This document shows positions 51,699 to 60,786 of a stretch of DNA of 64,000 nt, piece by piece; position 1 is the stretch's first letter, and every line of letters begins with the position of its first letter. The stretch comes from Acidobacteriota bacterium. GTDB lineage: Bacteria > Acidobacteriota > Blastocatellia > HR10. The notes beneath the pieces were generated by a model that saw only the letters and a list, made by a program, of their open reading frames with translations, made no database searches and was not told the DNA's origin. Location: positions 163,464 to 227,463 of the forward strand of contig JAUQQC010000003.1 in assembly GCA_030550025.1 (NCBI GenBank), given 5' to 3'. The translations under genes and the position numbers were made by a program.

Positions 51699-52811
51699 CT
51701 ACAGGCGCCCTGAGGAGGAAATGACGATAGCGCCCAATCGCTTGGCGACTTCCTTGGCCAAGGGATGGATGACGAATCCGAACAGGACCACAATTGGCGC
51801 TCCGATCAACTGGGCCTTCAGCTCCTGTGCCCGTCGCACCGCCGCCTCCACATCCCGCCCATGAATCCGACTTCGCACTTCCCCGATCACCACGACAGGT
51901 TCTCCCTCCCGCCACCCCTCTCCGTACAAATCGACCTCTACCTCTTCCCCATCCAGTGTGAAGAATCGCCGCTCCAACTCTCCCACCTGAATCCCATAAT
52001 GCTGCGCCAAATACGCGGGCGTCACTTCTCGCGCCAAATCCTCCAATGTAAAGCCCACTGCCTCGCTCAATCTTCCGACTTGCTGTGCCAAGGCCCGGAC
52101 AGCCTCCTGCATAGAGATCTGCGCCTTAGCGAGCTCCTCTACACGAGCTTCCGTTCGCGCTTGGGCTTCAGCCAGTTGCGCTACCACTTCCTCTAACCTC
52201 CCAACTCGCTCTTCCATCCGCGCCTGTGCTTCCACGAGCTGCGCAACAGCCTCCTCTAACCGCCCCACTCGCTCCCCCGTCCGCGCCTGCGCCTCAGCCA
52301 GCTGCGCTACCGCTTCCTCCAACCTCCCGACTCGCTCTTCCATCCGCGCCTGGGCCTCCACAAGCTGCGCAACGACTTCCTCCAACCGTCCCACTCGCTC
52401 CTCCGTCCGCGCCTGCGCCTCAGCCAACCGCGCCATCGCCTCCTCCAACCGCCCAACCCGCTCCTCCAACCGCCCCACTCGCTCCTCCGTCCGCGCCTGC
52501 GCCTCAGCCAACCGCGCCATCGCCTCCTCCAACCGCCCAACCCGCTCCTCCAACCGTCCCACTCGCTCCTCCGTCCGCGCCTGCGCCTCAGCCAACCGCG
52601 CCATCGCCTCCTCTAACCGCCCAACCCGCTCCTCTAACCGCACTTGTGCATCGGCGAGCCTTCGCAACAGGGTCACCGCTTCCCCCACTACTACCATCAA
52701 CCGCCCAAACTCTACCGGAAGCGCCAATAATTCCTCCGTCAGAACATATCGGCGCACTTCATCTCGAAACGCCTGGTCCGTCCGCAAAAGTTCTAAGAAC
52801 TCTTCCCGCAT
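51699..52811 (-). CDS. Coiled-coil repeat protein with PD-(D/E)xK nuclease-like C-terminus
   Basis: A 370-residue protein from ATG 52811, behind AAGGAGGT. Residues 61-221 are seven units of 21 residues of the type ERVGRLEEAMARLAEAQARTE, with two extra ERVGRLE heptads, forming a continuous coiled coil. The C-terminal part (about 245-370) resembles the DUF3782/PD-(D/E)xK nuclease-like domain: YLAQHYGIQVGELERRFFTLDGEEVEVDLYG (D294) and VVVIGEVRSRI (E311, R313 where Lys is usual). Many thermophile-associated paralogues share this plan. Whether it cuts DNA is doubtful because of the Lys to Arg change. Confidence 0.8.
   Translation of the reverse strand: MREEFLELLRTDQAFRDEVRRYVLTEELLALPVEFGRLMVVVGEAVTLLRRLADAQVRLEERVGRLEEAMARLAEAQARTEERVGRLEERVGRLEEAMARLAEAQARTEERVGRLEERVGRLEEAMARLAEAQARTEERVGRLEEVVAQLVEAQARMEERVGRLEEAVAQLAEAQARTGERVGRLEEAVAQLVEAQARMEERVGRLEEVVAQLAEAQARTEARVEELAKAQISMQEAVRALAQQVGRLSEAVGFTLEDLAREVTPAYLAQHYGIQVGELERRFFTLDGEEVEVDLYGEGWREGEPVVVIGEVRSRIHGRDVEAAVRRAQELKAQLIGAPIVVLFGFVIHPLAKEVAKRLGAIVISSSGRL
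52149..52631 (-). repeat. In-gene 63-base tandem repeats encoding the coiled coil
   Basis: The DNA for residues 61-221 of the coiled-coil protein repeats with a 63-base period, with two insertions of 21 bases. The first three units (near 52420-52630) are almost identical at the nucleotide level; the last four (52149-52400) have diverged. Recent slippage or unequal exchange is the likely source, and copy number may vary between strains. Confidence 0.8.
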
Positions 52812-52981
52812 CGTGGAGACCTCCTTCAAGAACCCCGATCAATTATGGCATTGCGTTCGTACACGAGGCAATCCTATACATCTGACTGGCTCCAATAACC
52901 GGGCGCGTCTTAGCGAGAGGAGTGATCACGGGCGAGGGACTGAACGATCCTGCCACGAAGATATCTGGCAGATTACGCCTC

Positions 52982-54586
52982 TTACCTTTTCGCTATCCGC
53001 TGCCGATATCCCTCGGCCAACTCCACCGCCTTCGGCATGACTTCGATCGCCTTGAGCAGCTGCACATCGATCTCGTTGAGCACTTGTGCAGCCGTTTCGA
53101 TTCCGTAGGCCGCCGTGACGACTTCATAGCGGATATAGTTTCGCACGAACTCGCGGTTCTCATCCACCGTCTTAGGACTCAAGCGGAATTCGCTCCTATG
53201 CTCTTGCAGGTATTTCTTGAACGCTTCGATCACCTCGTCGGTGATGCGATACTCTCCCGGCTTGAGGACATGGCGGAACGTGATCCCAGGAACGCGATAC
53301 CGTTCGAGCCCGGGAATGAGTCCGGCTACCAGCTCACGCGCGAAGGCGAAGATCGGCCCCAAGAGAGCCGATTGCTCGCGCGTGAGCGTCACCGCTGGCA
53401 CGATGACATCGGGAGTGATTCCCCCGCCGCCATAGACCTCTCGGCCAGTATCTGTACGAAATCCCGGTCCTTGAGGTTGAGCCGGCATCTCAGTATCACG
53501 ACGTTGCGCGTAATAGCTGTGGTACGAGAGCCCCAGATAACTGCGCTGAATGAACCGTCCGCTCGGCAACAGATACTTGGCCGTGCTGAGCGTCAATCCC
53601 GTTCCAAACGGCAAAGGGATGATCGTCTGCACCAAGGCCTTGCCGAAGGTGGGCTCCCCGACGATCAGTCCGCGATCATGCTCTTGGATCGCCCCGGCCA
53701 CAATCTCCGAAGCCGACGCCGTCCCCCGATTCACCAAGATCACCAGAGGCATGAGATTGGGATTCCCATTCTGCGCATGGTATTGACGCTCGGCCTGGCG
53801 ACGACCGGTCCGACTTTTCTGCGTGAGGATCAACTGACCAGCCGCCAGAAAGCGATCCGCCACGCGCACGGCTTGCTCCAGAAAGCCTCCGGGATTGCTC
53901 CGCAGATCGAGGATGAGGCGAGTCACCCCTTGCGCTTGCAGCTCAGCAAGCGCGCTCTGCAACTCCTCATCCGTCGTGGTATTGAATCCGCGCGAGAGGG
54001 CGATATAACCCATCCCAGGGCGAATCACGTATGCATTGACGATGCTCGGCAACGGAATGGCGTCGCGCACGATGCGAACCGTGCGCGGTTCCCGCTCCCC
54101 AGCGCGCAGAATGCGCACTTCGACCGCCGTCCCGCGCGGCCCGCGCAAGCGTTCGGAGACCTGAGTCGATGGCCACCCCTCGGTGGACTCCCCATTGATG
54201 GCGACGATCTGATCTCCGTAGCGTAATCCGGCCCGATGCGCCGGTGTGTTCTCAAACGGCGCCAGGATATACACCTTGCCATTGCGCGCGCCGATGGTCG
54301 CCCCAATGCCATAATACTGACTCGTCTGTTCGATCCGAAACCGCGCGAATTCTCGCTTGTCGTAGAAATTCGAGTGCGGGTCGAGCGTATGCAGCATCCC
54401 TAAGATCGCCGCTTTCACCACACTCTCGTAGTCGATCTTCTCGACATAGTTCTCATCAATGATCGTGAGCGCCTCGGCGAAATCGGCCAAGATCGTCTGC
54501 TCGTCCGGCGAGCGCTCCGCCGGCCGACGCGGCGCGAGGGGGACAAGGAAGAACAAGGCGATCGCGATCCCCAGCGTTCGTCTCAC
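52982..54586 (-). CDS. C-terminal processing peptidase CtpA (S41)
   Basis: A 534-residue exported protease from GTG 54586, behind AAGGAG. It has a hydrophobic signal segment (LGIAIALFFLVPLAP), a helical N-domain (FAEALTIIDENYVEKIDYESVVKAAILGMLHTLDPHS), a PDZ domain (PFENTPAHRAGLRYGDQIVAINGES) and the core RLILDLRSNPGGFLEQAV, with nucleophile Ser in NRGTASASEIVAGA and the base Lys in GEPTFGKALVQT. The Ser-Lys dyad is intact, unlike the S41 protein at 43437-44837. It processes or degrades periplasmic proteins. The 170-base gap before it (52812-52981) holds nothing clear. Confidence 0.93.
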   Translation of the reverse strand: MRRTLGIAIALFFLVPLAPRRPAERSPDEQTILADFAEALTIIDENYVEKIDYESVVKAAILGMLHTLDPHSNFYDKREFARFRIEQTSQYYGIGATIGARNGKVYILAPFENTPAHRAGLRYGDQIVAINGESTEGWPSTQVSERLRGPRGTAVEVRILRAGEREPRTVRIVRDAIPLPSIVNAYVIRPGMGYIALSRGFNTTTDEELQSALAELQAQGVTRLILDLRSNPGGFLEQAVRVADRFLAAGQLILTQKSRTGRRQAERQYHAQNGNPNLMPLVILVNRGTASASEIVAGAIQEHDRGLIVGEPTFGKALVQTIIPLPFGTGLTLSTAKYLLPSGRFIQRSYLGLSYHSYYAQRRDTEMPAQPQGPGFRTDTGREVYGGGGITPDVIVPAVTLTREQSALLGPIFAFARELVAGLIPGLERYRVPGITFRHVLKPGEYRITDEVIEAFKKYLQEHRSEFRLSPKTVDENREFVRNYIRYEVVTAAYGIETAAQVLNEIDVQLLKAIEVMPKAVELAEGYRQRIAKR

Positions 54587-54704
54587 GGCGCGCTCTCCTT
54601 TCGTGCGTTCTCTCACCACGTCGAAAGCGTAGCACATTCCCCCTTTCCTCGTACAGAGCCAACGAGCGACGCCCTCAGGCGCCTCACCCCACGTGCGATC
54701 GCAT

Positions 54705-57700
54705 TCAAAAACTCACGCGAAGGGCGAATTGAATGACGCGAGGCGAATTGACTTGCGCGCTGATGCGTCCGAAGCTCGGCGACTGGATGTTGAGGTCGGG
54801 GCCACCAAAGTTGACGATGTTGAAGAGATTGAAGAACTCGGCTCGAAATTCGACGATCCAACGTTCGGCCACGCGCGTACGCTTGAGGAGACTGCCGTCA
54901 AAGTAGACTTGGCCGGGATCGGTGAACGTCCCGGCACCGAGTGTGCCTGCCGTCCCCGGCTCGGGCGTGAGAAGAATCGTCCGGCCCGCTTTGTCCACGA
55001 CCCTGCGATTGAACCCGAAGGGGTCCTGGAAAGGATTGGTCACACCGGGCAAGAACGTGACCCCATCGGGCAAGCGCGTGACCGTCCCGGAGAAGTTGCG
55101 AATCTCGAATCCCGGAGCCGGATTGGGCGGCACGACGTTGAGCCCCCCGGCACCAAAGAGCGTGAAGCGGCCGGCGCTGAACGTGCGCGGCGCTCCGGAA
55201 TAGACGAGGAAGATGCCGGCTACTTGCCACCCCTCAAGGAGCTTACCGAACCACCCGCGCGAGCGCGCCCAGAATCTCCGCCCGGGTCCCACCGGCAGCT
55301 CGTAAATGGCATTGGCCTTGAACACGTGCTCTCGATCGAAGACCAGGCGCCGCTTCTCGATCCGCCGATTCCGATTCGTGCGGAAGTTTGAGGCGAAGGC
55401 GAACTGATTCATGCCATCATCGGTACCATCGCCCAGCGCGCGGCTGAAGGTGTAATTCGCTTGAAATTGCAATCCGCGCGCGAAGCGGCGGCGCACCTCG
55501 ACCTGGGCCGCATGATAGGTCGAGTTGGAGAAGTTCGACATGTAAAGGACACTGGCAAATTGCGGATTAGCGCTGATGAAGTTCACCGGAAGGCCGGCCA
55601 CAGCGAGCCATCCGCCCTGCGCGCCCTGGAAGACCTGACGATCGATGTTGAAGGCGATGAGGACGTAATTCCCTAACAGCAGATCGTTTCGCGCGCCGAA
55701 GACGTTGAGGAATCGGCCGGGCGTGCGAAAGATGCGCGCCAACGGGCCCGTCGGATTCGGAAAGCGCAATGGGGTAAAGCCCAAAGGATCACCGCTTCGA
55801 AGCAACTCCTCGCGCAGCGCGTGGAAATCGTCGCGCAATCCGTTCTCGATGATGTTGATCTCGTTGAGATTAGCCGTACGCACGAGTTTCGTCCCTTTGG
55901 TGCCGACGTAGCGAAGTTCCAAGAGCGTATCACGGTCCAGCTCGCGCTGCCAGGAGAGGTTCCACGTCTGAACGTAGGGCGAGCGCAAGTGTTCATCTAT
56001 GAAAAAGCCGCTATCGCGCCGCTGGAAATCCGGCGGTCGCAGTGCGCGCGTGTCGGCCAGAGGAACAGGCAGCGTGATGCCTACCGGATTATCCAATCGG
56101 CTGATGGCCTCGGCCGTCGCCGCCGGGACGAGAAGGGCCGTGGTCGAGATGCCAGGATTGAAGCGGCTGAATTGAGCGAAGAGCACCAGCGGGAAGGCTT
56201 CATATCCGATGTAATATCCGCCGCGGAGCACGCTCTGCGTCTCGCGCCCGAGCAGATGGCGTAGGCCCCAGAGCCGCGCGCGCGGACTCCAAGAAATCCC
56301 AAACGCCGGAGCAACATTATTCCGATCATCGCGAAAGAGCGGATTCGAGCGTCCCGGCCCCACCAGCTCGAATCCAACAGGACCGATGGCTCGAGGATCG
56401 GTCACCGATGCCGAAGGTTGAAAGAGATCGGCCCATGTGCCCGTGCGATGGGAGATGCCGAGCGCTGCCGCAAAGCGCGTGCGCCCCGGCCCGAGCGTCG
56501 GTTGCACAAGCAACCCATTCACCTCAAATGGCACGGTGTTATACTCGTATCGCACCCCATAGATGAGCGTCAGCGTGCGCCGCGGCCGCCATGAATCGCC
56601 GAAGAAGAGATTCACCTGCCGATGACGGAAGCCGAACGTCTCGGCTTGAAAGGGAACGAGCGTGCGTCCGTCCGGCGTGCGATACTGCTGTTCGACGCGC
56701 GCGATCGAGCCAGTGAGGTCATACAGAATGGCGCGCGCTAAAGTAGCGTTGTTCGGATTCACATCCCGTGGCAAAGGAGCTTGACTGGCCGGCGCCTCCC
56801 CCAGAGTCACCGTGGGACGAACGCCTGCCGTATCGCGCGAGTTCGCCTGAATGAAGCGCACTTCGACGCCGCCACGAAACTCATGGGTACCACGAATCCA
56901 GGTCACCGTGTCGGTGTACTGATAGACGGGAGAGACGCGTTGCTGCAGCTCGAAGTTATTGATCGGATTGCTGAAGGATCCGAATTCGAGGGAGACGGGG
57001 ACGCCCTGTAAGGTGGGCAAGCGCACGCCCCGAGCGGCCAATCCTCCCTCTTCAGGCGGCACGAAGCGAACAGGGGTGCGTTGGAATCCCGCGCGGAATT
57101 CATGGATGAAGGTCGGCGTGAAGGTCGAAACGAGCGTTCCCGAGAAGCTCTGCGCACGGAACGTCTGCCCGCCCACGCCCAACCCCGGAAATGTCTGCAA
57201 GCCTTCGCCCGGCGCGATCAGGCCGCGAATGGCGAAGTCCTGGAAACGGTAGACGCCATACAGGCGATGCCGATCCGTGAATACATGATCCAAGCGAAGC
57301 GTGAATTGATCGGAGATCGTACGAATCGGCGCGAAGAAGGTGTAACCAGCTGTGTTCAACCCATCGCCGACGGTGAAGTCGTTGGGCGGCGGGATCACCT
57401 CCAGCAGTCGGCGAATCAGCCCCGTTTGATCCGGCTGCGCGCGACGCGCATCCAGCGAGAAAAGATCGAGCGTGCGCAAATCGGCGAGCGTCATTCCGGC
57501 TGGCGGTCGTGGATTCCCCTGAAAATCCACCGTCGGATTCGCGCTCGCCGCGTGCCCATTGGGGACATTGGAGAAGTATCGAAAGAGGCCGCGCCGCGCC
57601 GGTTCAGTCAGGACCAGGCGCGTCACCGTCGTCCCCGTGCTCTCTCGTAACCCTTCGTACGCACTGAAGAAGAAGGTGCGATCCCGGCGAATCGGTCCAC

Positions 57701-58547
57701 CCAGACGAAGTCCGAATTGATGGCGCAGCAAGATGTCGCGCGGAGCGACTTCGGAGCCGTCGGTGCGGCGCGGGATAGCGTTATTGAAGAAGCTGTTGGC
57801 GTTCAGCACCGTATTGCGGTGGAACTCAAAGAGGCTGCCGTGAAGCTCGTTCGTCCCCGAAGGCGTGACGACATCCACCTGCGCTCCAGCCCCGCGCCCG
57901 TATTCCACGTCCACTGGCGATATCGTCACGCGGAATTCGGCGACATCATCCACCGAGAGCGGGATCATGGCGACGTTGATCGGCTCCTGGATGAAATTGT
58001 CCTGTGCTTGAACTCCATCTACGCGAATGTTGTTCGAGGTCGTGCGCGTCCCGGAGACGTTGCTGCCGACGACTCCCGCTTGGAGCTGGATGAGATCGAG
58101 CGGATTCCGCCCGTTCAACGGGAGATCGAGCAATCGGCGCGCATCCACGACATCTCCAAGAGATGGCCCCTTGCCGATCTCCACGACGGGTTGACTCGCA
58201 GCCGTGACCGTGACCTCTTCGGTGATCCCACCCGGCTCGAGCACGATATCGCGCACGACCACACCGCCCACCTCGATGAGGATATCGCTCACGCTCACCT
58301 TCTTGAATCCCAGCGCTTCAACCACGAGCGTGTATCGGCCGGGAATCAGGCTGGTGAACGTGTAACGTCCCGCCTCATTCGTGTATGTCAGGATCGGCTC
58401 GGCATTGGCTCGCACGGCGATGACCGCAGCGCCTGGGATGACGCCTCCCCGCGAATCGGTGACCACCCCCGAGAGGCGCCCACTACTCATTTGCGCCGCG
58501 CCAAAAGCCGAAACGGTGAGGAGAAGCCCCAATAGGAACCCTCTCAT
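54705..58547 (-). CDS. Large Oar-like TonB-dependent outer-membrane receptor
   Basis: A 1280-residue protein from ATG 58547, behind GGAGAGGG. After a signal peptide comes a CarboxypepD_reg domain (GRLSGVVTDSRGGVIPGAAVIAVRANAEPILTYTNEAGRYTFTSLIPG), then a plug with LPLNGRNPLDLIQLQAGV, IRVDGVQAQDNFI and VDVEYGRGAGAQVDVVTPSGTNELHGSLFEFHRN, and a very long barrel of about 1000 residues ending QFALRVSF. This is the Oar/SusC-like plan typical of Acidobacteriota. Such receptors probably take up oligosaccharides, peptides or other polymers. No SusD partner is adjacent. Confidence 0.93.
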   Translation of the reverse strand: MRGFLLGLLLTVSAFGAAQMSSGRLSGVVTDSRGGVIPGAAVIAVRANAEPILTYTNEAGRYTFTSLIPGRYTLVVEALGFKKVSVSDILIEVGGVVVRDIVLEPGGITEEVTVTAASQPVVEIGKGPSLGDVVDARRLLDLPLNGRNPLDLIQLQAGVVGSNVSGTRTTSNNIRVDGVQAQDNFIQEPINVAMIPLSVDDVAEFRVTISPVDVEYGRGAGAQVDVVTPSGTNELHGSLFEFHRNTVLNANSFFNNAIPRRTDGSEVAPRDILLRHQFGLRLGGPIRRDRTFFFSAYEGLRESTGTTVTRLVLTEPARRGLFRYFSNVPNGHAASANPTVDFQGNPRPPAGMTLADLRTLDLFSLDARRAQPDQTGLIRRLLEVIPPPNDFTVGDGLNTAGYTFFAPIRTISDQFTLRLDHVFTDRHRLYGVYRFQDFAIRGLIAPGEGLQTFPGLGVGGQTFRAQSFSGTLVSTFTPTFIHEFRAGFQRTPVRFVPPEEGGLAARGVRLPTLQGVPVSLEFGSFSNPINNFELQQRVSPVYQYTDTVTWIRGTHEFRGGVEVRFIQANSRDTAGVRPTVTLGEAPASQAPLPRDVNPNNATLARAILYDLTGSIARVEQQYRTPDGRTLVPFQAETFGFRHRQVNLFFGDSWRPRRTLTLIYGVRYEYNTVPFEVNGLLVQPTLGPGRTRFAAALGISHRTGTWADLFQPSASVTDPRAIGPVGFELVGPGRSNPLFRDDRNNVAPAFGISWSPRARLWGLRHLLGRETQSVLRGGYYIGYEAFPLVLFAQFSRFNPGISTTALLVPAATAEAISRLDNPVGITLPVPLADTRALRPPDFQRRDSGFFIDEHLRSPYVQTWNLSWQRELDRDTLLELRYVGTKGTKLVRTANLNEINIIENGLRDDFHALREELLRSGDPLGFTPLRFPNPTGPLARIFRTPGRFLNVFGARNDLLLGNYVLIAFNIDRQVFQGAQGGWLAVAGLPVNFISANPQFASVLYMSNFSNSTYHAAQVEVRRRFARGLQFQANYTFSRALGDGTDDGMNQFAFASNFRTNRNRRIEKRRLVFDREHVFKANAIYELPVGPGRRFWARSRGWFGKLLEGWQVAGIFLVYSGAPRTFSAGRFTLFGAGGLNVVPPNPAPGFEIRNFSGTVTRLPDGVTFLPGVTNPFQDPFGFNRRVVDKAGRTILLTPEPGTAGTLGAGTFTDPGQVYFDGSLLKRTRVAERWIVEFRAEFFNLFNIVNFGGPDLNIQSPSFGRISAQVNSPRVIQFALRVSF

Positions 58548-58745
58548 CGCCCTCTCCAAACCGCTTGATCCTCGCGCTAAGTGTAGGTCGGTCCGAAGAG
58601 TGGGTCAAGCGCGCGGCGCGCAAATCCGACGGTCGCCCCCTGCGGCGAGAGCTCGCGCAAGAGAAGGGCGAAGGAATTGCTCGTCCGACTTTGCGCGACG
58701 CCCAATTCTGTGTTACTCATATACGGCGCCTGATTGAGAGGGGAT

Positions 58746-59192
58746 ATGCGGGTCAACGATCCGGAAGCGATTCGGCGAATTCTTCAGCAGGCGCGCACGA
58801 TCGCTATCGTCGGCCTCTCCTCGAAGCCCACACGGCCAAGCCACGGGGTCGCTCAATATCTCCAATCGGAGGGGTATCGGATCGTCCCCGTCAACCCGAA
58901 CGAGGTGAACGTGCTTGGTGAGCGCGCCTACGCTCGACTTTCCGACGTGCCCGAGCGCGTGGATGTGGTCACCATCTTTCGTCGTTCAGAAGCCGTCCTC
59001 CCGATCGTGGAGGAAGCGATTCGGATCGGCGCCTGGGCCGTGTGGATGCAAGAGGGGGTCGTCAATGAGGAGGCGGCGCGCCGCGCTCGAGCGGCCGGCT
59101 TGCTGGTCGTCATGAATCGGTGCATGCTGAAGGAGCATCGAAAGCTCAAAGCGTTGAACCGCGAAGATGCGGCGATCCACCCTTATGCTTGA
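58746..59192 (+). CDS. CoA-binding protein, YccU family
   Basis: A 148-residue Rossmann-fold protein from ATG 58746, after GAGAGGGG; the four codons before it (TTG start) are unlikely. It has IRRILQQARTIAIVGLSSKPTRPSHGVAQYLQSEGYRIVPVNPN, then VDVVTIFRRSEAVLPIVEEAIRIGAWAVWMQEGVVNEEAARRARAAGLLVVMNRCMLKEH. The final RCM(L)KEH motif is typical of the family, which resembles succinyl-CoA synthetase alpha and binds CoA; activity unknown. It overlaps the oxidoreductase gene by 8 bases. Confidence 0.9.
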   Translation: MRVNDPEAIRRILQQARTIAIVGLSSKPTRPSHGVAQYLQSEGYRIVPVNPNEVNVLGERAYARLSDVPERVDVVTIFRRSEAVLPIVEEAIRIGAWAVWMQEGVVNEEAARRARAAGLLVVMNRCMLKEHRKLKALNREDAAIHPYA

Positions 59193-60786
59193 CCGCTGGG
59201 ATGCCGTGATCGTCGGTGCTGGCCACAATGGCCTGGTGGCCGCAGCCTATCTGGCGCGTGCGGGATTACGCGTGCTGGTTCTGGAACGCCGATCGCGCGT
59301 CGGCGGGGCCAGCGCGACGGAAGAAGTCTTCCCCGGCTTCCGCGTCTCGACGGCCGCCTATTTGTGCAGCCTTTTCCCAGAACGCCTTATTCGCGAGTTG
59401 GATCTGCCGCGCTACGGGTACCACGTCTACGCCAAAGACCCAGCTTTCTTCACCCCTTTCCCCGACGGGCGCTTCCTTCTCTTCTGGCAAGATCAGAAGC
59501 GGACGTGTGGGGAGATCGCGAAGTTCTCCCGCCGGGATGCTGAAACTTACCCGGCTTATGAGGCGCATCTGGAACAGCTCGCGCAATGGGTCGAGCAAAT
59601 CCTCTGGCGCCCTCCGCCTAATCTCGCGCGGATGCGCGCGCGCGATCTTTGGGAGTTCGGCGAGCTGGGATGGGCCATCCTTCGATTGGAAGAGCCGGCG
59701 CGGGTGAGCTTGTTGAAGCTTCTCGCGCAGAGCGCGGCCGACTTCCTCGAGTCCTGGTTTGAGTCTGAAGAGGTGAAGGTCACGCTGGCGACGGACGGCG
59801 TCATCGGGACGGCTGGCGGCCCGAGGACCCCGGGAACAGCTTATGTGCTGCTGCACCACGTCATGGGGAAGGTCAACGGACATCGCGGACTATGGGGATT
59901 CGTGCGCGGAGGGATGGGAGCGCTTTCGGAAGCGATCGCCGCGGCCGCGCGCGCGGCCGGAGTAAGGATTCGAACCGAAACCGAGGTGCAGCGTATCCTT
60001 GTGCGCGATGGACGCGTCCTCGGCGTCGGGCTGGCCAATGGTGAAGAGATTCGCGCTCGCTGCGTCCTCTCCAATGCCGATCCCAAACGGACATTTCTCA
60101 CGCTCGTGGGTGAATCCGAGCTGGATCCGGAGTTCGTGCATCAGGTGAAGGCGATTCGCATGAGTGGGTATGCGATGAAGATCAACCTGGCGCTCGATGG
60201 CTTGCCGAGCTTCAAGGCGCAGCCGGGAACGCACCTCATGCCGCACCACAGGACGACAATTCACATCTGCCCGGACATGGATTACATCGAGCGCGCGTGG
60301 GATGAAGCAAAATACGGACGTCCTTCCTCCTTCCCAATGCTGGAGATCACCATCCCCACGACCTACGACGATTCGCTCGCACCGCCCGGGAAGCACATCA
60401 TGGGTATCTTCCTCCAATATGCGCCCTATCGTCTTCGGGAAGGCGATTGGCGCGCGATGAAGGAGGCCTATGCCGATCGCGTGATGGACCTCATTGAGGA
60501 ATATGCGCCGGGCTTCAAGGATCGTATCCTGGACCGGCACGTACTCTCGCCGCAGGATCTCGAAGAGGAGTTCGGGCTCACAGGAGGGAACATCTTTCAT
60601 GGGGACATGAGTGCGGATCAACTCTTCGCCTTTCGTCCTGTACCCGGATGGGCGCGTTATCGCACGCCCATTCGCGGCCTTTACCTGTGCGGCGCTGGGA
60701 CACACCCGGGCGGCGGCGTCATGGGCTTGCCCGGATACCATGCGGCGCGAGAAGTCTTGCGCGATTGGCGACGGCGACGAGTCTGA
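59185..60786 (+). CDS. FAD-dependent oxidoreductase, PYROXD2/phytoene-desaturase-like
   Basis: A 533-residue protein from ATG 59185, whose start overlaps the CoA-binding gene. The dinucleotide-binding DAVIVGAGHNGLVAAAYLARAGLRVLVLERRSRVGGAS is at the N-terminus, a FAD-contact block GGMGALSEAIAAAARAAGVRI in the middle, and the C-terminal GLYLCGAGTHPGGGVMGLPGYHAAREVL is typical of CrtI-like oxidoreductases. Best fit is the PYROXD2 subgroup rather than carotenoid enzymes. Substrate unknown. The permease start overlaps its stop (TGATG). Confidence 0.9.
   Translation: MLDRWDAVIVGAGHNGLVAAAYLARAGLRVLVLERRSRVGGASATEEVFPGFRVSTAAYLCSLFPERLIRELDLPRYGYHVYAKDPAFFTPFPDGRFLLFWQDQKRTCGEIAKFSRRDAETYPAYEAHLEQLAQWVEQILWRPPPNLARMRARDLWEFGELGWAILRLEEPARVSLLKLLAQSAADFLESWFESEEVKVTLATDGVIGTAGGPRTPGTAYVLLHHVMGKVNGHRGLWGFVRGGMGALSEAIAAAARAAGVRIRTETEVQRILVRDGRVLGVGLANGEEIRARCVLSNADPKRTFLTLVGESELDPEFVHQVKAIRMSGYAMKINLALDGLPSFKAQPGTHLMPHHRTTIHICPDMDYIERAWDEAKYGRPSSFPMLEITIPTTYDDSLAPPGKHIMGIFLQYAPYRLREGDWRAMKEAYADRVMDLIEEYAPGFKDRILDRHVLSPQDLEEEFGLTGGNIFHGDMSADQLFAFRPVPGWARYRTPIRGLYLCGAGTHPGGGVMGLPGYHAAREVLRDWRRRRV

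Noticed and set aside
52149-52631. CRISPR-like regular repeat
   Set aside because: The repeats are contiguous 63-base coding units without unique spacers and keep a heptad reading frame.
52226-52885. Plus-strand Pro/Ala-rich repetitive protein
   Set aside because: It is the reverse reading of the coiled-coil tandem repeats and has no ribosome site.
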